Below, one piece after another: positions 21,534 to 30,740 of a stretch of 64,000 nucleotides of DNA. The stretch spans positions 2,542,001 to 2,606,000 of the forward strand of contig NZ_LT629786.1 of assembly GCF_900105675.1 (NCBI RefSeq). The letters are read 5' to 3'. Each line of letters opens with the position of its first letter. Position 1 is the first letter of the stretch. Under the pieces are notes generated by a model. It worked only from the letters and a program-made list of their open reading frames with translations. It did not search any database and was not told where the DNA came from. The translations under genes and the position numbers were made by a program. The stretch comes from Pseudomonas synxantha (GTDB lineage Bacteria; Pseudomonadota; Gammaproteobacteria; Pseudomonadales; Pseudomonadaceae).

Positions 21534-22343
21534 ATGTCTGAAACACAGAATCCCCACCCCTCACAACCCCTTACCCCGCCCCCGCAGGTAACCAGGTCGG
21601 AGACTCCGGCCTCGGTTGACGACCTCGTGCTGTTATTGGATCCCGAATTCGACATGCGTGGCGTGGCATGGAATCCGTTGTGCGGCGCGGCTACGCCCTT
21701 GATCGGGCTGGTCATCCGCCTGCGCTATCTGGATCAACATGACAATGTCCCTGCGCTGTACCAAGCCGTGCGCAACCATATCACCGCAATCATGGAGGAG
21801 GTCAGTCAACTCGACTACGACGCCGGCATGCTCAAGGCTTACTCCTACAGCCTTTGCTTGTTAGTAGATGAAGTGGTGATGGGCACTCCATGGGGGAGAT
21901 CTTCAGAGTGGAGCCAAGACTCGCTCCTCAACGCGTTTCATCAGGAAACCTGGGGTGGGGAGCGATTCTTCACTGTTATGAACAACATGATTCCCGAAGC
22001 GGCCAGATACCAGCATGTGCTGGAGTTCATGTACCAGTGCCTGATCACCGGTCTCAAGGGCAAATACGGCGCCCAGGCCAAGGGCGATGATGAAATACAG
22101 AAGATCATTGATCACTTGCATGGTCTGTTGCGCCCCTTGCGCGGCGAAACGCCCAAGCGTCTGACAGACCCATTGGCCAACGTTGCGCCGCGCAACTATC
22201 GGATCAAACGCTCCTGGCCATTGTGGACGCCGTGGGCCATGGCAGTCGTTGTGCTGACGGTCGCCTACACCATTTACTCCATGCGCCTGAACGCCATTAC
22301 ACAGGAGGTGCTCACATCGCTGAACAAAATCCTCGCGATGTAG
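21534..22343 (+). CDS. tssL: Type VI secretion protein TssL/DotU (IcmH family), short form, 269 aa
   Basis: TssL is an inner-membrane component of the T6SS membrane complex. The cytoplasmic domain shows the family pattern (NPLCGAATPLIGLVIRLR, YSLCLLVDEVVMGTPWG, FFTVMNN), and one C-terminal transmembrane helix (WAMAVVVLTVAYTIYSM) anchors it. There is no C-terminal peptidoglycan-binding OmpA domain, so it is the short form. No other membrane-complex gene (tssJ, tssM) is nearby. It is therefore an orphan or extra copy tied to the following vgrG, 35 bases downstream. Confidence 0.9.
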   Translation: MSETQNPHPSQPLTPPPQVTRSETPASVDDLVLLLDPEFDMRGVAWNPLCGAATPLIGLVIRLRYLDQHDNVPALYQAVRNHITAIMEEVSQLDYDAGMLKAYSYSLCLLVDEVVMGTPWGRSSEWSQDSLLNAFHQETWGGERFFTVMNNMIPEAARYQHVLEFMYQCLITGLKGKYGAQAKGDDEIQKIIDHLHGLLRPLRGETPKRLTDPLANVAPRNYRIKRSWPLWTPWAMAVVVLTVAYTIYSMRLNAITQEVLTSLNKILAM

Positions 22344-22378
22344 GCCTTGTTCATAAATAGCCGATCAGGAGGGTCGCC

Positions 22379-24745
22379 ATGCCCCGCCAAAATGACCTGC
22401 GTTTTACCTTCGAGCCCTTGAAAGGCGATGCCTTCGACATAATTTCCTTTAGCCTTCAAGAAGGCCTGTCCCAGCCCTTCAAGCTCACACTGGAACTGGC
22501 GAGCTTCGACGCCGCCATCGACTTCAACCGAGTGCTGGACCTGGCAGGGCTGTTCACCCTATGGCGCGGCGAAATCCCGGTACGTTATGTCCACGGTCTG
22601 GTCAGCCTGTTTACCCAGGCCGACACCGGTTTTCGTCGCACCCGCTACACCGCCGTGATCGAACCGACCCTGGCGCGTTTCGACCTGAGGTCCAACTGGC
22701 GCATCTTCCAGGGCCAAACCGTGCCCGACATCATTACCAGTATGCTCGCAGAGCAACGACTGACCGATGTACGCAGCGAAATCTGCTTCGAACACCGCCC
22801 GCGTGAGTACTGCGTGCAGGCTGGTGAAACCGACCTCGCGTTCATCACTCGCCTCGCCGCCGAAGAGGGCCTGCTCTACTCATTCGAACACCGCGCCGAC
22901 GGTCATACCCTGATCCTTACCGACCGCGTGGGCGGCCTAGGCACCATCGGCACGCACAAACATTGCCCGGTGATCTACCAACCCATGGGGGGTGGCGCCG
23001 CCACGGAACCGGCACTGACCCGCTTCCACTACACCGAACAAGTGCGCACCGCACGCCAGGTGCAACGCGACTACACCTTCACTCATCCGTACTACAACCA
23101 GCAGCACACCGCCACCGGCGACCAGGACCTGAACCACCAACACAAGGACTACGAGCGCTACGACTACCCCGGCCGCTACAAGCGTGATATCGCGGGTAAA
23201 CCTTTTACCAAAACGCGCCTCACCGCCCTGCGCAACGACGCCAAGCTGGCGCATGTGGCCGGTGATGACGCACGCCTGCAACCCGGGCTGGCGTTCGACC
23301 TCAACGAGCATCCCCGTGAGGACTTCAATGATCGTTGGCGCACCATTGCCGTCACGCACACAGGCAAACAACACAGCAGCCTGGAGGAAGAAGCCTTCGG
23401 CAGTGACAGCGGTACGTTCTACGAAATGAAAGCCAGCGCAATCCACTGGATGTCTGACTGGAAAGCCCCGCTGTGCGCCAAACCCTGCATCGACGGCCCG
23501 CAGATCGCTACGGTAGTCGGGCCGCCGGGCGAAGAGATCTATTGCGATAAGTGGGGTCGGGTCAAGGTGCAGTTTCCGTGGGATCGCTCGGACAAAAACA
23601 ACGACCAGAGTTCGTGCTGGATTCGTGTGTCCCAGGGTTGGGCCGGTGCGACCTGGGGCGCCATGGCCGTGCCGCGGGTGAATCAGGAGCTGATTATCAG
23701 CTTCCTGGATGGTGATCCTGACCAGCCGATTGCCACGGGCCGCACCTACCGCCAGACCAACCTGCCGCCTTATGAACTGCCTAAACACAAAACGCGGATG
23801 ACCATCAAAAGCCGCACTCATAAGGGCTCTGGCTTCAATGAGCTGCGCTTTGAGGATGAACGGGGCCAGGAAGAAGTCTTTATCCATGCTGAAAAAGACA
23901 AGAACGTCCACATCAAGCACAACAACACGACCTTCGTGGGTAACGACCGAAGCGAAAAGGTCGAGCATGACGAACAGATTGAAATAGGTCATGACCGCAG
24001 CGAGCAAGTGGGCAACGATGAGCACCTGGTTATCGTTCAGGACCAGTATCTGGAAGTGGGCCGCGATCGAACACACAAACTGGGGCGTAACCATCACATC
24101 AGCATCGGCGGAGACCGAGTCGAAGAAATTGCCAACAATCGGCATGATCGGATTGCTGCTGATCATGACGTCCAGATTGGCGGCAATGTTGAGCAATCAG
24201 TGCGCAACAGTTACCACCTCTCAACAGGCCAACGCATCGAGCAAAAAACGCGCGTATTCGATGTTGCATCGGGCGAGCGCCTGGTGCTCAGAGCGCCTGG
24301 CGGCAGCATCACTATCGATGGCAGTGGCATTACGCTTGACGGGCTGGCCATCAGAATCAAAGGCCCTGTGAGCACAGATTCGATCGGTACGGGTAATCCA
24401 CTTGGCACCCCATCGCTGTCGGCGATACCGCCGGGGGCCTTCCTGGGGCGCTACACATTGCTCAAGAACGATCAACGCGTTTTCGCAGGTTACCGCTATC
24501 GCATCACTGATGGCGCAGCACTTCTTGCCGAAGGCCTGACCTGCCCCTTGGGTGGAACTGAGTGGACGGTGACAGAGACATCCAGACCCGTGCAGGCCCA
24601 TAAGGCAATCATGCGCGACGATCAGCAAATCCGTGAAAGCTGGCAGCCCTATCTGATGGCCCTCGATGATCAAGGCTCCCCCGTCGAGGCCAAGGCTATT
24701 TTTCCCGACGGTTTTCTGGATCAACACAGTGGAGACCTCGACTGA
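22379..24745 (+). CDS. vgrG: VgrG spike protein (TssI) with C-terminal extension, 788 aa
   Basis: VgrG is the trimeric T6SS spike that carries effectors out of the cell. A gp27-like base comes first (FSLQEGLSQPFKLTLELAS, GEIPVRYVHGLV). An OB-fold follows at about residue 380 (CDKWGRVKVQFPWD), then the beta-helix with repeated NDRSEKV/HDRSEQV-type units at about residues 520-680. The last ~100 residues (from about 686, GAFLGRYTLL) form an extension with YRYRITDGAALLAEGLT, similar to the transthyretin-like tails that hold cargo on some VgrGs. An AGGAGG-like site precedes the ATG. Its stop overlaps the start of the effector gene by one base, so cargo and spike are co-translated. Confidence 0.95.
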   Translation: MPRQNDLRFTFEPLKGDAFDIISFSLQEGLSQPFKLTLELASFDAAIDFNRVLDLAGLFTLWRGEIPVRYVHGLVSLFTQADTGFRRTRYTAVIEPTLARFDLRSNWRIFQGQTVPDIITSMLAEQRLTDVRSEICFEHRPREYCVQAGETDLAFITRLAAEEGLLYSFEHRADGHTLILTDRVGGLGTIGTHKHCPVIYQPMGGGAATEPALTRFHYTEQVRTARQVQRDYTFTHPYYNQQHTATGDQDLNHQHKDYERYDYPGRYKRDIAGKPFTKTRLTALRNDAKLAHVAGDDARLQPGLAFDLNEHPREDFNDRWRTIAVTHTGKQHSSLEEEAFGSDSGTFYEMKASAIHWMSDWKAPLCAKPCIDGPQIATVVGPPGEEIYCDKWGRVKVQFPWDRSDKNNDQSSCWIRVSQGWAGATWGAMAVPRVNQELIISFLDGDPDQPIATGRTYRQTNLPPYELPKHKTRMTIKSRTHKGSGFNELRFEDERGQEEVFIHAEKDKNVHIKHNNTTFVGNDRSEKVEHDEQIEIGHDRSEQVGNDEHLVIVQDQYLEVGRDRTHKLGRNHHISIGGDRVEEIANNRHDRIAADHDVQIGGNVEQSVRNSYHLSTGQRIEQKTRVFDVASGERLVLRAPGGSITIDGSGITLDGLAIRIKGPVSTDSIGTGNPLGTPSLSAIPPGAFLGRYTLLKNDQRVFAGYRYRITDGAALLAEGLTCPLGGTEWTVTETSRPVQAHKAIMRDDQQIRESWQPYLMALDDQGSPVEAKAIFPDGFLDQHSGDLD

Positions 24746-25623
24746 TGCCCGGTCCTCTAGCCCCCGTTGTCGCTCGTATTATCGACGGTGCTTATCGAGC
24801 CTACCGAGCAAACCAGGCGCTTGAAAACACCAAAACCGCCGCCGAATTGGCCCAACTCGCTGCGGAGATTGCCGAGCGCCGACAACAGATCAAGAACATC
24901 CTTCGCGCCACCATCGACGCAATGGCCCGCGAAATCGAGGTCAAGAGCTCGACCTTTGCCGTGGTGGATCGCGGCGGCAACAGTACCGTCTCGCGGCGAG
25001 GCCAGGAGAACATTACGTTCAAGGAATACATCGAGCGCAAGGTGCCTTTTCGCCCGGCGATCAGCCAAGTCTGCACCGTTGCCTTGCAGATGCCGATCAA
25101 GGCGCCACGGCGGATTCGCAGGAAGATTGTCGGCGATATGGTGCAGACCACCATAGAAATTGCACTTAAGCAGTTCACCGCCTCGTTGTTTTTTGAGGCC
25201 GTGGACGAGGCGCTGGAGTGGCGCAGCCCGCTCAAGGCAGAACCCAACTACAACGGCAACAGCAAGAAGGCGCTGCTGGGAGACCCGGCTACGCGGCCCA
25301 AACGCTTTGGAAGTGCAGTCCAGCCTTTTTGGCCACGGCCTAAGGGCTTGTTGGCACCGGACCTGGTCGTCGTTGAGTACCGACAGGAGCCGTTTGAAAC
25401 CGAGAATGTGTTTGCGGCGGTGGAGATCAAGTTTCCGGGTGATTGGGCGGATTCAAAACAAATGAAAAAGTACGTGACCCTCATGACCCCCGAGACAGGA
25501 ATAAACCCGGAGAAAATCGGCAAGGAAAAAGTAGCCCTGCTTCGGGTGCCGGAAGACTGTGTCGGTACCGAAGCGGATGAGAAAAAAAACCACACCATTG
25601 AGCAGACAAGGAAGAAGAAATAA
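24745..25623 (+). CDS. Predicted T6SS nuclease effector, VRR-NUC-like PD-(D/E)XK fold, 292 aa
   Basis: This is the probable cargo of the preceding VgrG. The N-terminal ~75 residues are helical (AELAQLAAEIAERRQQIKN) and may mediate loading. The C-terminal domain has APDLVVVEY (Asp206), FAAVEIKFPGDW (Glu227, Lys229) and a downstream Gln239. This is the D...ExK...Q arrangement of VRR-NUC nucleases, a class known for T6SS DNase effectors such as TseV. The tail is lysine-rich (EQTRKKK). There is no PAAR or Rhs domain. It overlaps vgrG by one base and is followed two bases later by its immunity gene. The nuclease call is by motif; delivery is inferred from context. Confidence 0.75.
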   Translation: MPGPLAPVVARIIDGAYRAYRANQALENTKTAAELAQLAAEIAERRQQIKNILRATIDAMAREIEVKSSTFAVVDRGGNSTVSRRGQENITFKEYIERKVPFRPAISQVCTVALQMPIKAPRRIRRKIVGDMVQTTIEIALKQFTASLFFEAVDEALEWRSPLKAEPNYNGNSKKALLGDPATRPKRFGSAVQPFWPRPKGLLAPDLVVVEYRQEPFETENVFAAVEIKFPGDWADSKQMKKYVTLMTPETGINPEKIGKEKVALLRVPEDCVGTEADEKKNHTIEQTRKKK

Positions 25624-25625
25624 TC

Positions 25626-27179
25626 ATGAGCACAACTCATCAGATGTTTACCGTCAAAGAACGGGACCTCTTTATCGAGCTGCTGAAGGAATGGCCAAAC
25701 TCCGAATCAGGCACCGAGCAAGCCTCGCACAGCGTCAGCCCCTTCACCAGTTTCTACTTCCCCCCCACCTCCGACAACCAGCGTGATATCGCTTTGCTAA
25801 TGGTGGATATCCATGAAGCTTTCGAACAACTGCTTGGGCACCCCTACACCATGACCATGCACGAGGATGCAGAACGCCCTCATCCATACCCCGAGGAAGA
25901 GCCTGATCTTCGCATGCAAGCGATGGATGTCTATCCAAACGATTACTTTGTATTTTGGTTTACCGACGAAGCAAACCACGCATCCTCCCCGACGACGGCA
26001 GGTCATTTCTGGCGCAGTCGGTTCCAAGCTAACGGAACCACTCCTGCTTACTCTTGGATAGTTTTCCATTACCGCTGGCAATGGTGGCTCGACAACCGCG
26101 ATGCCTGGCGCCAGTTCGTCCTCAAGACCATCGACCTGCTCAAGGCCCATCAGGTCTACAGCGGTTTCGCCATGGCCAACCCCATGGAATATGGCACGCG
26201 AGCAGAAGTCACCACCTGGGAAAGAGCCCTCGCTCCGGCTTTCTACGGGCTTGACATCGAATATGCCTATGGCATGGACGACGAATTGCCCAACGGCATC
26301 CGCCCTCCCACCTGGGCTTTCCTGCTCGCCGACCACTGGCGCAAAAAACTCGACCTGACCCGCGAACAGGTACGCGAAGCACTCGCTCACCCCCGCATCA
26401 ACATCACCGAACTGCATAGCGGCCAGTGGATCGAGCTGGGCGAACAGCCTGAGCTGCACCCTGTTGAACACGGCGTGCCCGAACTGCCCATGCTCTTGAA
26501 CAAATTGCTCAAGCCCATCCGCTACGACGACCTGGGTTTGTTGGGCTTCGGCCAATGGGACGGTGACCCGAATGAACGTTTTACCGATGCCGACAGCCGA
26601 CGCTGGATGGCACGTTTCGATGCCGACAGCGATTGGCCTACGCCGGCCGTGCGGTTGATCAAGCCAAAGCCGCCTGCTCACGCTCAAGTTTCTCAGCCCC
26701 TAGGCATGGTTGCAGGCATGACCTGTACCCAAGCCGGATGGTGGCTTGTGCCCGGCTTGGCGGGCTCTCGACGCGAATTCAACCAGGGGGATGTTTTGCC
26801 GACGCTCGAATACGGGCCAGCTGATCACCTGCTGATCTGGCAACGCGATCCAGATCAAACACCTGCGGAACCCGCTCGCCATGCCCATAGCCATCAACCG
26901 GCACCACGCGCCGGTCGCTGGGAAATGGAATCGAATCGCTGCGTGGAGTGCACCGTCCAGTTGAATGAACGCCTGCCCCTGCATGAAGGCCAGAACGTAC
27001 GCTGGCTATGGACCGTCAGCGGCATGCGTGCGCGCAGCGGCGAAACCTGCCCTTATCCGGGAAAGTGGGTATGCGATTACAAGCCGGGCAGCGAGCGGCT
27101 ATTCGATTACGCAGCCCTGATGCCCCGGGTTGATGAAGAGAAAGTCGTCTGGCGTTGGTTGGGGCTGGTGCAATCTTGA
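25626..27179 (+). CDS. Predicted two-part type VI immunity protein (DUF3396-like N-terminal domain), 517 aa
   Basis: The gene starts two bases after the nuclease effector. Residues about 1-355 look like the DUF3396 type VI immunity family (FVFWFTDEAN, WRSRFQ, YSGFAMANPMEYGTRAEVT, GLDIEYAYGMDDELPNGIRP). Residues about 360-517 are a second module rich in Trp and Cys (TCTQAGWWLVPG, RWEMESNRCVECTV, GETCPYPGKW) that resembles a separate immunity-type domain. Single DUF3396 proteins are usually 250-400 aa, so this is probably a fusion. There is no signal peptide, which fits neutralising a nuclease in the cytoplasm. The immunity role comes from family and position. Confidence 0.7.
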   Translation: MSTTHQMFTVKERDLFIELLKEWPNSESGTEQASHSVSPFTSFYFPPTSDNQRDIALLMVDIHEAFEQLLGHPYTMTMHEDAERPHPYPEEEPDLRMQAMDVYPNDYFVFWFTDEANHASSPTTAGHFWRSRFQANGTTPAYSWIVFHYRWQWWLDNRDAWRQFVLKTIDLLKAHQVYSGFAMANPMEYGTRAEVTTWERALAPAFYGLDIEYAYGMDDELPNGIRPPTWAFLLADHWRKKLDLTREQVREALAHPRINITELHSGQWIELGEQPELHPVEHGVPELPMLLNKLLKPIRYDDLGLLGFGQWDGDPNERFTDADSRRWMARFDADSDWPTPAVRLIKPKPPAHAQVSQPLGMVAGMTCTQAGWWLVPGLAGSRREFNQGDVLPTLEYGPADHLLIWQRDPDQTPAEPARHAHSHQPAPRAGRWEMESNRCVECTVQLNERLPLHEGQNVRWLWTVSGMRARSGETCPYPGKWVCDYKPGSERLFDYAALMPRVDEEKVVWRWLGLVQS

Positions 27180-27297
27180 ATGGCTGATACTGCGCAACCA
27201 TGAAGCAATCTTCACACTAAAGGCGGAGCATTCGCCGTGATCGAACTGTCCTCTACTGATCAGCAGCTTTTAACCTCACTGACGATTGGAGTTCTTC

Positions 27298-29022
27298 ATG
27301 GCGAAAATCAACTTGGCCCAGCAGCTGGCGACCACCCTTGAACAGGCGGGCATCAAGCGCATCTGGGGCCTGACCGGCGACAGCCTCAATGGCCTGACCG
27401 ACGCGCTGCGCAACATGGACAGCATCGAGTGGATGCACGTGCGCCACGAGGAAGTCGCCGCCTTCGCCGCCGGTGCCGAAGCCGCTGCCACCGGTGAGTT
27501 GACTGTGTGCGCCGGCAGCTGCGGGCCGGGCAACCTGCATTTGATCAATGGCTTGTTCGATTGCCATCGCAACCATGTGCCAGTGTTGGCGATTGCCGCG
27601 CAAATTCCGTCGTCGGAGATCGGCCTGAATTACTTCCAGGAAACCCATCCCCAGGAACTGTTCAAGGAGTGCAGCCACTTTATCGAGCTGGTGAGCAACC
27701 CCGAGCAAATGCCTCAGGTGCTGCACCGCGCCATGCGTTCGGCGATCCTCAATCGCGGCGTGGCGGTGGTGGTGATTCCAGGGGATGTTTCACTTTTGGA
27801 AGTCGAAGACAAACTCAAGCCCTGGCCGGCCCTGCACGCACCTCGAACCTTGCCGGCGGAACAGGACCTGCAACGCCTCAGCGAGATTCTGCAGGGCAGC
27901 GAGAAAGTCACCCTGCTGTGCGGCAGTGGTTGTGCCGGTGCCCACGACCAGGTCGTGGCCTTGGCCGACGCCCTCGGCGCACCAGTGGTGCACGCGTTGC
28001 GGGGCAAGGAGCATGTGGAATGGGATAACCCGTTCGACGTCGGCATGACCGGCCTGATTGGTTTCAGCTCCGGTTACCACGCCATGCTCGACTGCGACAC
28101 CTTGATCATGCTCGGCACCGACTTCCCTTATCGGCAGTTCTACCCGACCGACGCGAAGATCATCCAGGTCGACCGCGACCCGCAGGCTCTTGGGCGCCGC
28201 GCCACCCTGGACCTGGGCATAGCCGCCGATGTCAGTGAAACCATCGACGCCCTGCTGCCGCGCCTGACCCGCAAGACCGATCGCAGCTTCCTCGAAACCT
28301 CGCTGAAGCACTACGAAAAAGCCCGCCAGGGCCTGGATGACCTGGCGCAACCGTCCAAGGCCGATCGGCCGATCCATCCCCAGTACGTGGCGCGATTGCT
28401 CAGCGAACTGGCCGACGATGACGCGATCTTCACCGCCGACGTGGGCTCACCGACCGTGTGGGCGGCGCGCTACCTGAAAATGAACGGCAAGCGTCGCCTG
28501 ATCGGCTCGTTCAACCATGGTTCGATGGCCAACGCCATGCCCCAGGCCATCGGCGCCCAGGCGGCATTCCCCGGGCGCCAGGTGATCTCGATGTCTGGCG
28601 ACGGTGGCTTCACCATGCTGATGGGGGATTTCATTTCACTGGCGCAACTGAATCTGCCGGTGAAACTCATTGTGTTCAACAATGCGTCCCTGGGTTTTGT
28701 CGCCATGGAGATGAAGGCCGCCGGTTACCTGGACACCGGCACCGAGCTGAAAAACCCGGACTTTGCGGCCATGTCCAATGCCATGGGCATTTTAGGTATA
28801 CGCGTGGAGCAATCCGAAGACCTCGAGCCGGCCCTGCGCCGGGCCCTGGCCCATGACGGCCCTGTGCTGGTGGACGTGGTGACCGCCACCCAGGAGTTGG
28901 TGATGCCGCCGAGCATCAAAATGGAGCAGGCCAAAGGGTTCAGCCTGTATATGCTCAAGGCGGTGATGAGCGGGCGTGGGGATGAAGTGATAGAGCTGGC
29001 GCGGACTAACTGGCTGCGATAG
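27298..29022 (+). CDS. poxB: Pyruvate dehydrogenase (quinone)/pyruvate oxidase, thiamine-diphosphate enzyme, 574 aa
   Basis: This enzyme oxidatively decarboxylates pyruvate to acetate and CO2, passing electrons through FAD to ubiquinone at the membrane. All three ThDP-enzyme domains are present: the N-terminal domain with [15 protein letters not shown] and the activating Glu in [16 protein letters not shown], a central FAD-type domain, and a C-terminal ThDP site with [13 protein letters not shown]...VFNN. The length equals E. coli PoxB (572 aa). The ATG at 27298 was chosen because GGAG lies six bases upstream; a TTG at 27286 lies inside that site. It is monocistronic and ends in a REP pair. 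Confidence 0.92.
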   Translation: MAKINLAQQLATTLEQAGIKRIWGLTGDSLNGLTDALRNMDSIEWMHVRHEEVAAFAAGAEAAATGELTVCAGSCGPGNLHLINGLFDCHRNHVPVLAIAAQIPSSEIGLNYFQETHPQELFKECSHFIELVSNPEQMPQVLHRAMRSAILNRGVAVVVIPGDVSLLEVEDKLKPWPALHAPRTLPAEQDLQRLSEILQGSEKVTLLCGSGCAGAHDQVVALADALGAPVVHALRGKEHVEWDNPFDVGMTGLIGFSSGYHAMLDCDTLIMLGTDFPYRQFYPTDAKIIQVDRDPQALGRRATLDLGIAADVSETIDALLPRLTRKTDRSFLETSLKHYEKARQGLDDLAQPSKADRPIHPQYVARLLSELADDDAIFTADVGSPTVWAARYLKMNGKRRLIGSFNHGSMANAMPQAIGAQAAFPGRQVISMSGDGGFTMLMGDFISLAQLNLPVKLIVFNNASLGFVAMEMKAAGYLDTGTELKNPDFAAMSNAMGILGIRVEQSEDLEPALRRALAHDGPVLVDVVTATQELVMPPSIKMEQAKGFSLYMLKAVMSGRGDEVIELARTNWLR

Positions 29023-29025
29023 ACA

Positions 29026-29118
29026 AATGTGAGAGGGGGCTTGCTCCCGATAGCGGTGGGCCAGTCGACCTCCTCGTGACTGACACTCCGCCATCGGGGG
29101 CAAGCCCCCTCCCACATT
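29026..29118. repeat. REP pair (BIME-like)
   Basis: Inverted copies AATGTGAGAGGGGGCTTGCT and the reverse-complement unit ending CCCCCTCCCACATT flank about 40 bases. It lies between the convergent ends of poxB and the FMN reductase gene, three bases after the poxB stop, and could serve as a transcript-end structure for both. Confidence 0.87.
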
Positions 29119-29134
29119 GGAGTTCATTGCCAAA

Positions 29135-29692
29135 TCAGGCGTGCTCTTTTTCCACCCACTTGCCGTACGCATCAATAAAGGCCTGCAGAAACGGCTTGGT
29201 CTTTTCCGAGACCTTCCCCGCTTCATCGAACACAGTGCCCGCCCCACCTAAGTAGGCTTCCGGCTGCTGCATACACCACACGTCGAGGAATACCAGGGAC
29301 TGGCGCAGGTGATGGTTGGCGCCAAAGCCGCCGATGGCGCCCGGGGACACGCTGATGACCGCCCCTGGCTTGCCGCCCCACACGCTTTGCCCGTAAGGAC
29401 GCGAACCCACGTCAATAGCGTTCTTCAACGGAGCGGGTACGGAGCGGTTGTATTCGGGGGTCACGAACAGCACTGCGTCGGATGAACTCACCTGTTTGCG
29501 GAAAGTACTGTAGGCTGCGGGCGGTGTTGCTCCCTCGAGGTCTTCGTTGTAGAGCGGCAAATCGCCGATTTCAACAATGTTCAACTTGAGATTGGCGGGG
29601 GCCAGCTCGGCCAGGGCCAGGGCGACCTTGCGGTTGATCGACTCTTTTCTCAAGCTGCCCACCAGGACGGCGATCGTGTAGACCTTGCTCAT
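29135..29692 (-). CDS. NADPH-dependent FMN reductase (ChrR/flavodoxin-like), 185 aa
   Basis: This is a flavodoxin-fold oxidoreductase that uses NAD(P)H and FMN to reduce quinones, chromate or similar acceptors. Motifs include VLVGSLRKESINRKV (phosphate loop), FVTPEYNRSVPAPLKNAID and GKPGAVISVSPGAIGG. The start at 29692 (MSKVYTIAVLVG) gives the usual family length; longer in-frame starts add 34 residues unlike the family. The physiological acceptor is unknown. Confidence 0.88.
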   Translation of the reverse strand: MSKVYTIAVLVGSLRKESINRKVALALAELAPANLKLNIVEIGDLPLYNEDLEGATPPAAYSTFRKQVSSSDAVLFVTPEYNRSVPAPLKNAIDVGSRPYGQSVWGGKPGAVISVSPGAIGGFGANHHLRQSLVFLDVWCMQQPEAYLGGAGTVFDEAGKVSEKTKPFLQAFIDAYGKWVEKEHA

Positions 29693-29920
29693 TGAGGTTT
29701 TCCCGACTTCTGAATAAAGGAGCTGGTAGTTATAGAGGCTTCGCGGCGTGTTCACCAGAGGTTCCCGGTGATTTTCCCGGCGTTTTCTTTGCAATCAATT
29801 GCGTAGGAAGCGTCTGAAAACATCAGCGAATAGTATTTTTTTCTTATAGGTAAACTACCCCGCTCCCTGACGGTCTACAGAACCGCAAATCGAGTGTTTA
29901 TCTCCAGAGGTTCTAAACAG

Positions 29921-30157
29921 ATGGCAGCAGTACTAGTCGGACAGTTCCATGCCAGAGACGCGGAAGGTCGCGTGTATTCGGTGCATGAGTTCCAGGAATC
30001 CAACCCGGCGCAAGGCGACCTGGTTGGCTCGACGCCCTCCACTACCTACAAGCTGGCCATTGGCGACCGTGTAGAAAAACTGGAAGGCGATGAATTCAAG
30101 TTGATCCAGTCGGGGACCATTATCGTCCGCGAGTCGCAAACCACCCTCGCCTCATAA
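29921..30157 (+). CDS. Small conserved protein of unknown function, 78 aa
   Basis: This compact acidic protein starts MAAVLVGQFHARDAEGR. AGAGG lies ten bases before the ATG at 29921. Charged and beta-rich, it has no signal peptide, membrane helix or cysteine. I do not recognise a family. It converges on the 112-aa gene across a strong hairpin. Confidence 0.65.
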   Translation: MAAVLVGQFHARDAEGRVYSVHEFQESNPAQGDLVGSTPSTTYKLAIGDRVEKLEGDEFKLIQSGTIIVRESQTTLAS

Positions 30158-30176
30158 GATCCCGCCTTATCCACCC

Positions 30177-30210
30177 GCCCAGTCCCAGCGCGTGCTGGCA
30201 GCGACTGGGC
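30177..30210. terminator. Hairpin between convergent small genes
   Basis: An 8-bp outer stem (GCCCAGTC / GACTGGGC) and a 5-bp inner stem (CCAGC / GCTGG) around GCGT, with a 4-base bulge, lie 20 bases after the stop of the 78-aa gene and just past the 112-aa gene on the other strand. It is probably a bidirectional transcription end, although it lacks a T-run. Confidence 0.5.
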
Positions 30211-30217
30211 CGGAGGA

Positions 30218-30556
30218 TCAGGGTTTGCGGATATCTGTCACTTCAATTCCCTGCTCGCCTTGCTTGAGCGTCACCACGAGTTGCCCTCCCTCCCCCTCGA
30301 CGGCGTACATGGAGCGCTTGTAGCCAGACGCGTTATAGGCGGGATAGGCCTCCACCTGCCGGATCAAGGTAATGCCCAGCACCGCACCCACCTGTTCACC
30401 TACCTGTTCCTGGGAACGGATAAAGGTTTCCAGTGCGAGGTTTTCCGGCGTGGGTTCTGCGTGATCATTGAAGAGGTAAGCCGCCACGCATCCCAGGGTC
30501 ACCAGGACCAGGAGTTGCTTGGCCGTCACCCCGAAGAATGTCGAGGGTAGAGGCAT
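30218..30556 (-). CDS. Membrane-anchored protein of unknown function, 112 aa
   Basis: An N-terminal hydrophobic segment (LLVLVTLGCVAAYLF) probably anchors the protein in the inner membrane. About 80 periplasmic residues follow (ETFIRSQEQVGEQVGAVLG, LKQGEQGIEVTDIRKP). The layout resembles small Coa1-like cytochrome oxidase assembly factors, but this is only a resemblance in shape. It is divergent from the LysR gene across 184 bases. Confidence 0.55.
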   Translation of the reverse strand: MPLPSTFFGVTAKQLLVLVTLGCVAAYLFNDHAEPTPENLALETFIRSQEQVGEQVGAVLGITLIRQVEAYPAYNASGYKRSMYAVEGEGGQLVVTLKQGEQGIEVTDIRKP

Positions 30557-30740
30557 TTTGAGACCAGACCTGTTTTTTGTTTTAAGTACCGGAACGCCGG
30601 CATTGGTCGTTACTGATCAGATGCGCCATTTTAGTGAGGTCGTGGCCGAACGCCATAGGCCAGGACGACCCGTGCAGTCTTTTTTGCGCACAACGCCTTG
30701 CACCATTGAATCCCCATCGCGCTGCACATAGACTCCGGCC

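Noticed and set aside
22937..24196. Long open frame (419 codons) antisense to vgrG
   Set aside because: It has no ribosome-binding site or recognisable domain, and its composition is what the complement of a high-GC coding frame gives. The vgrG frame on the other strand is unambiguous.
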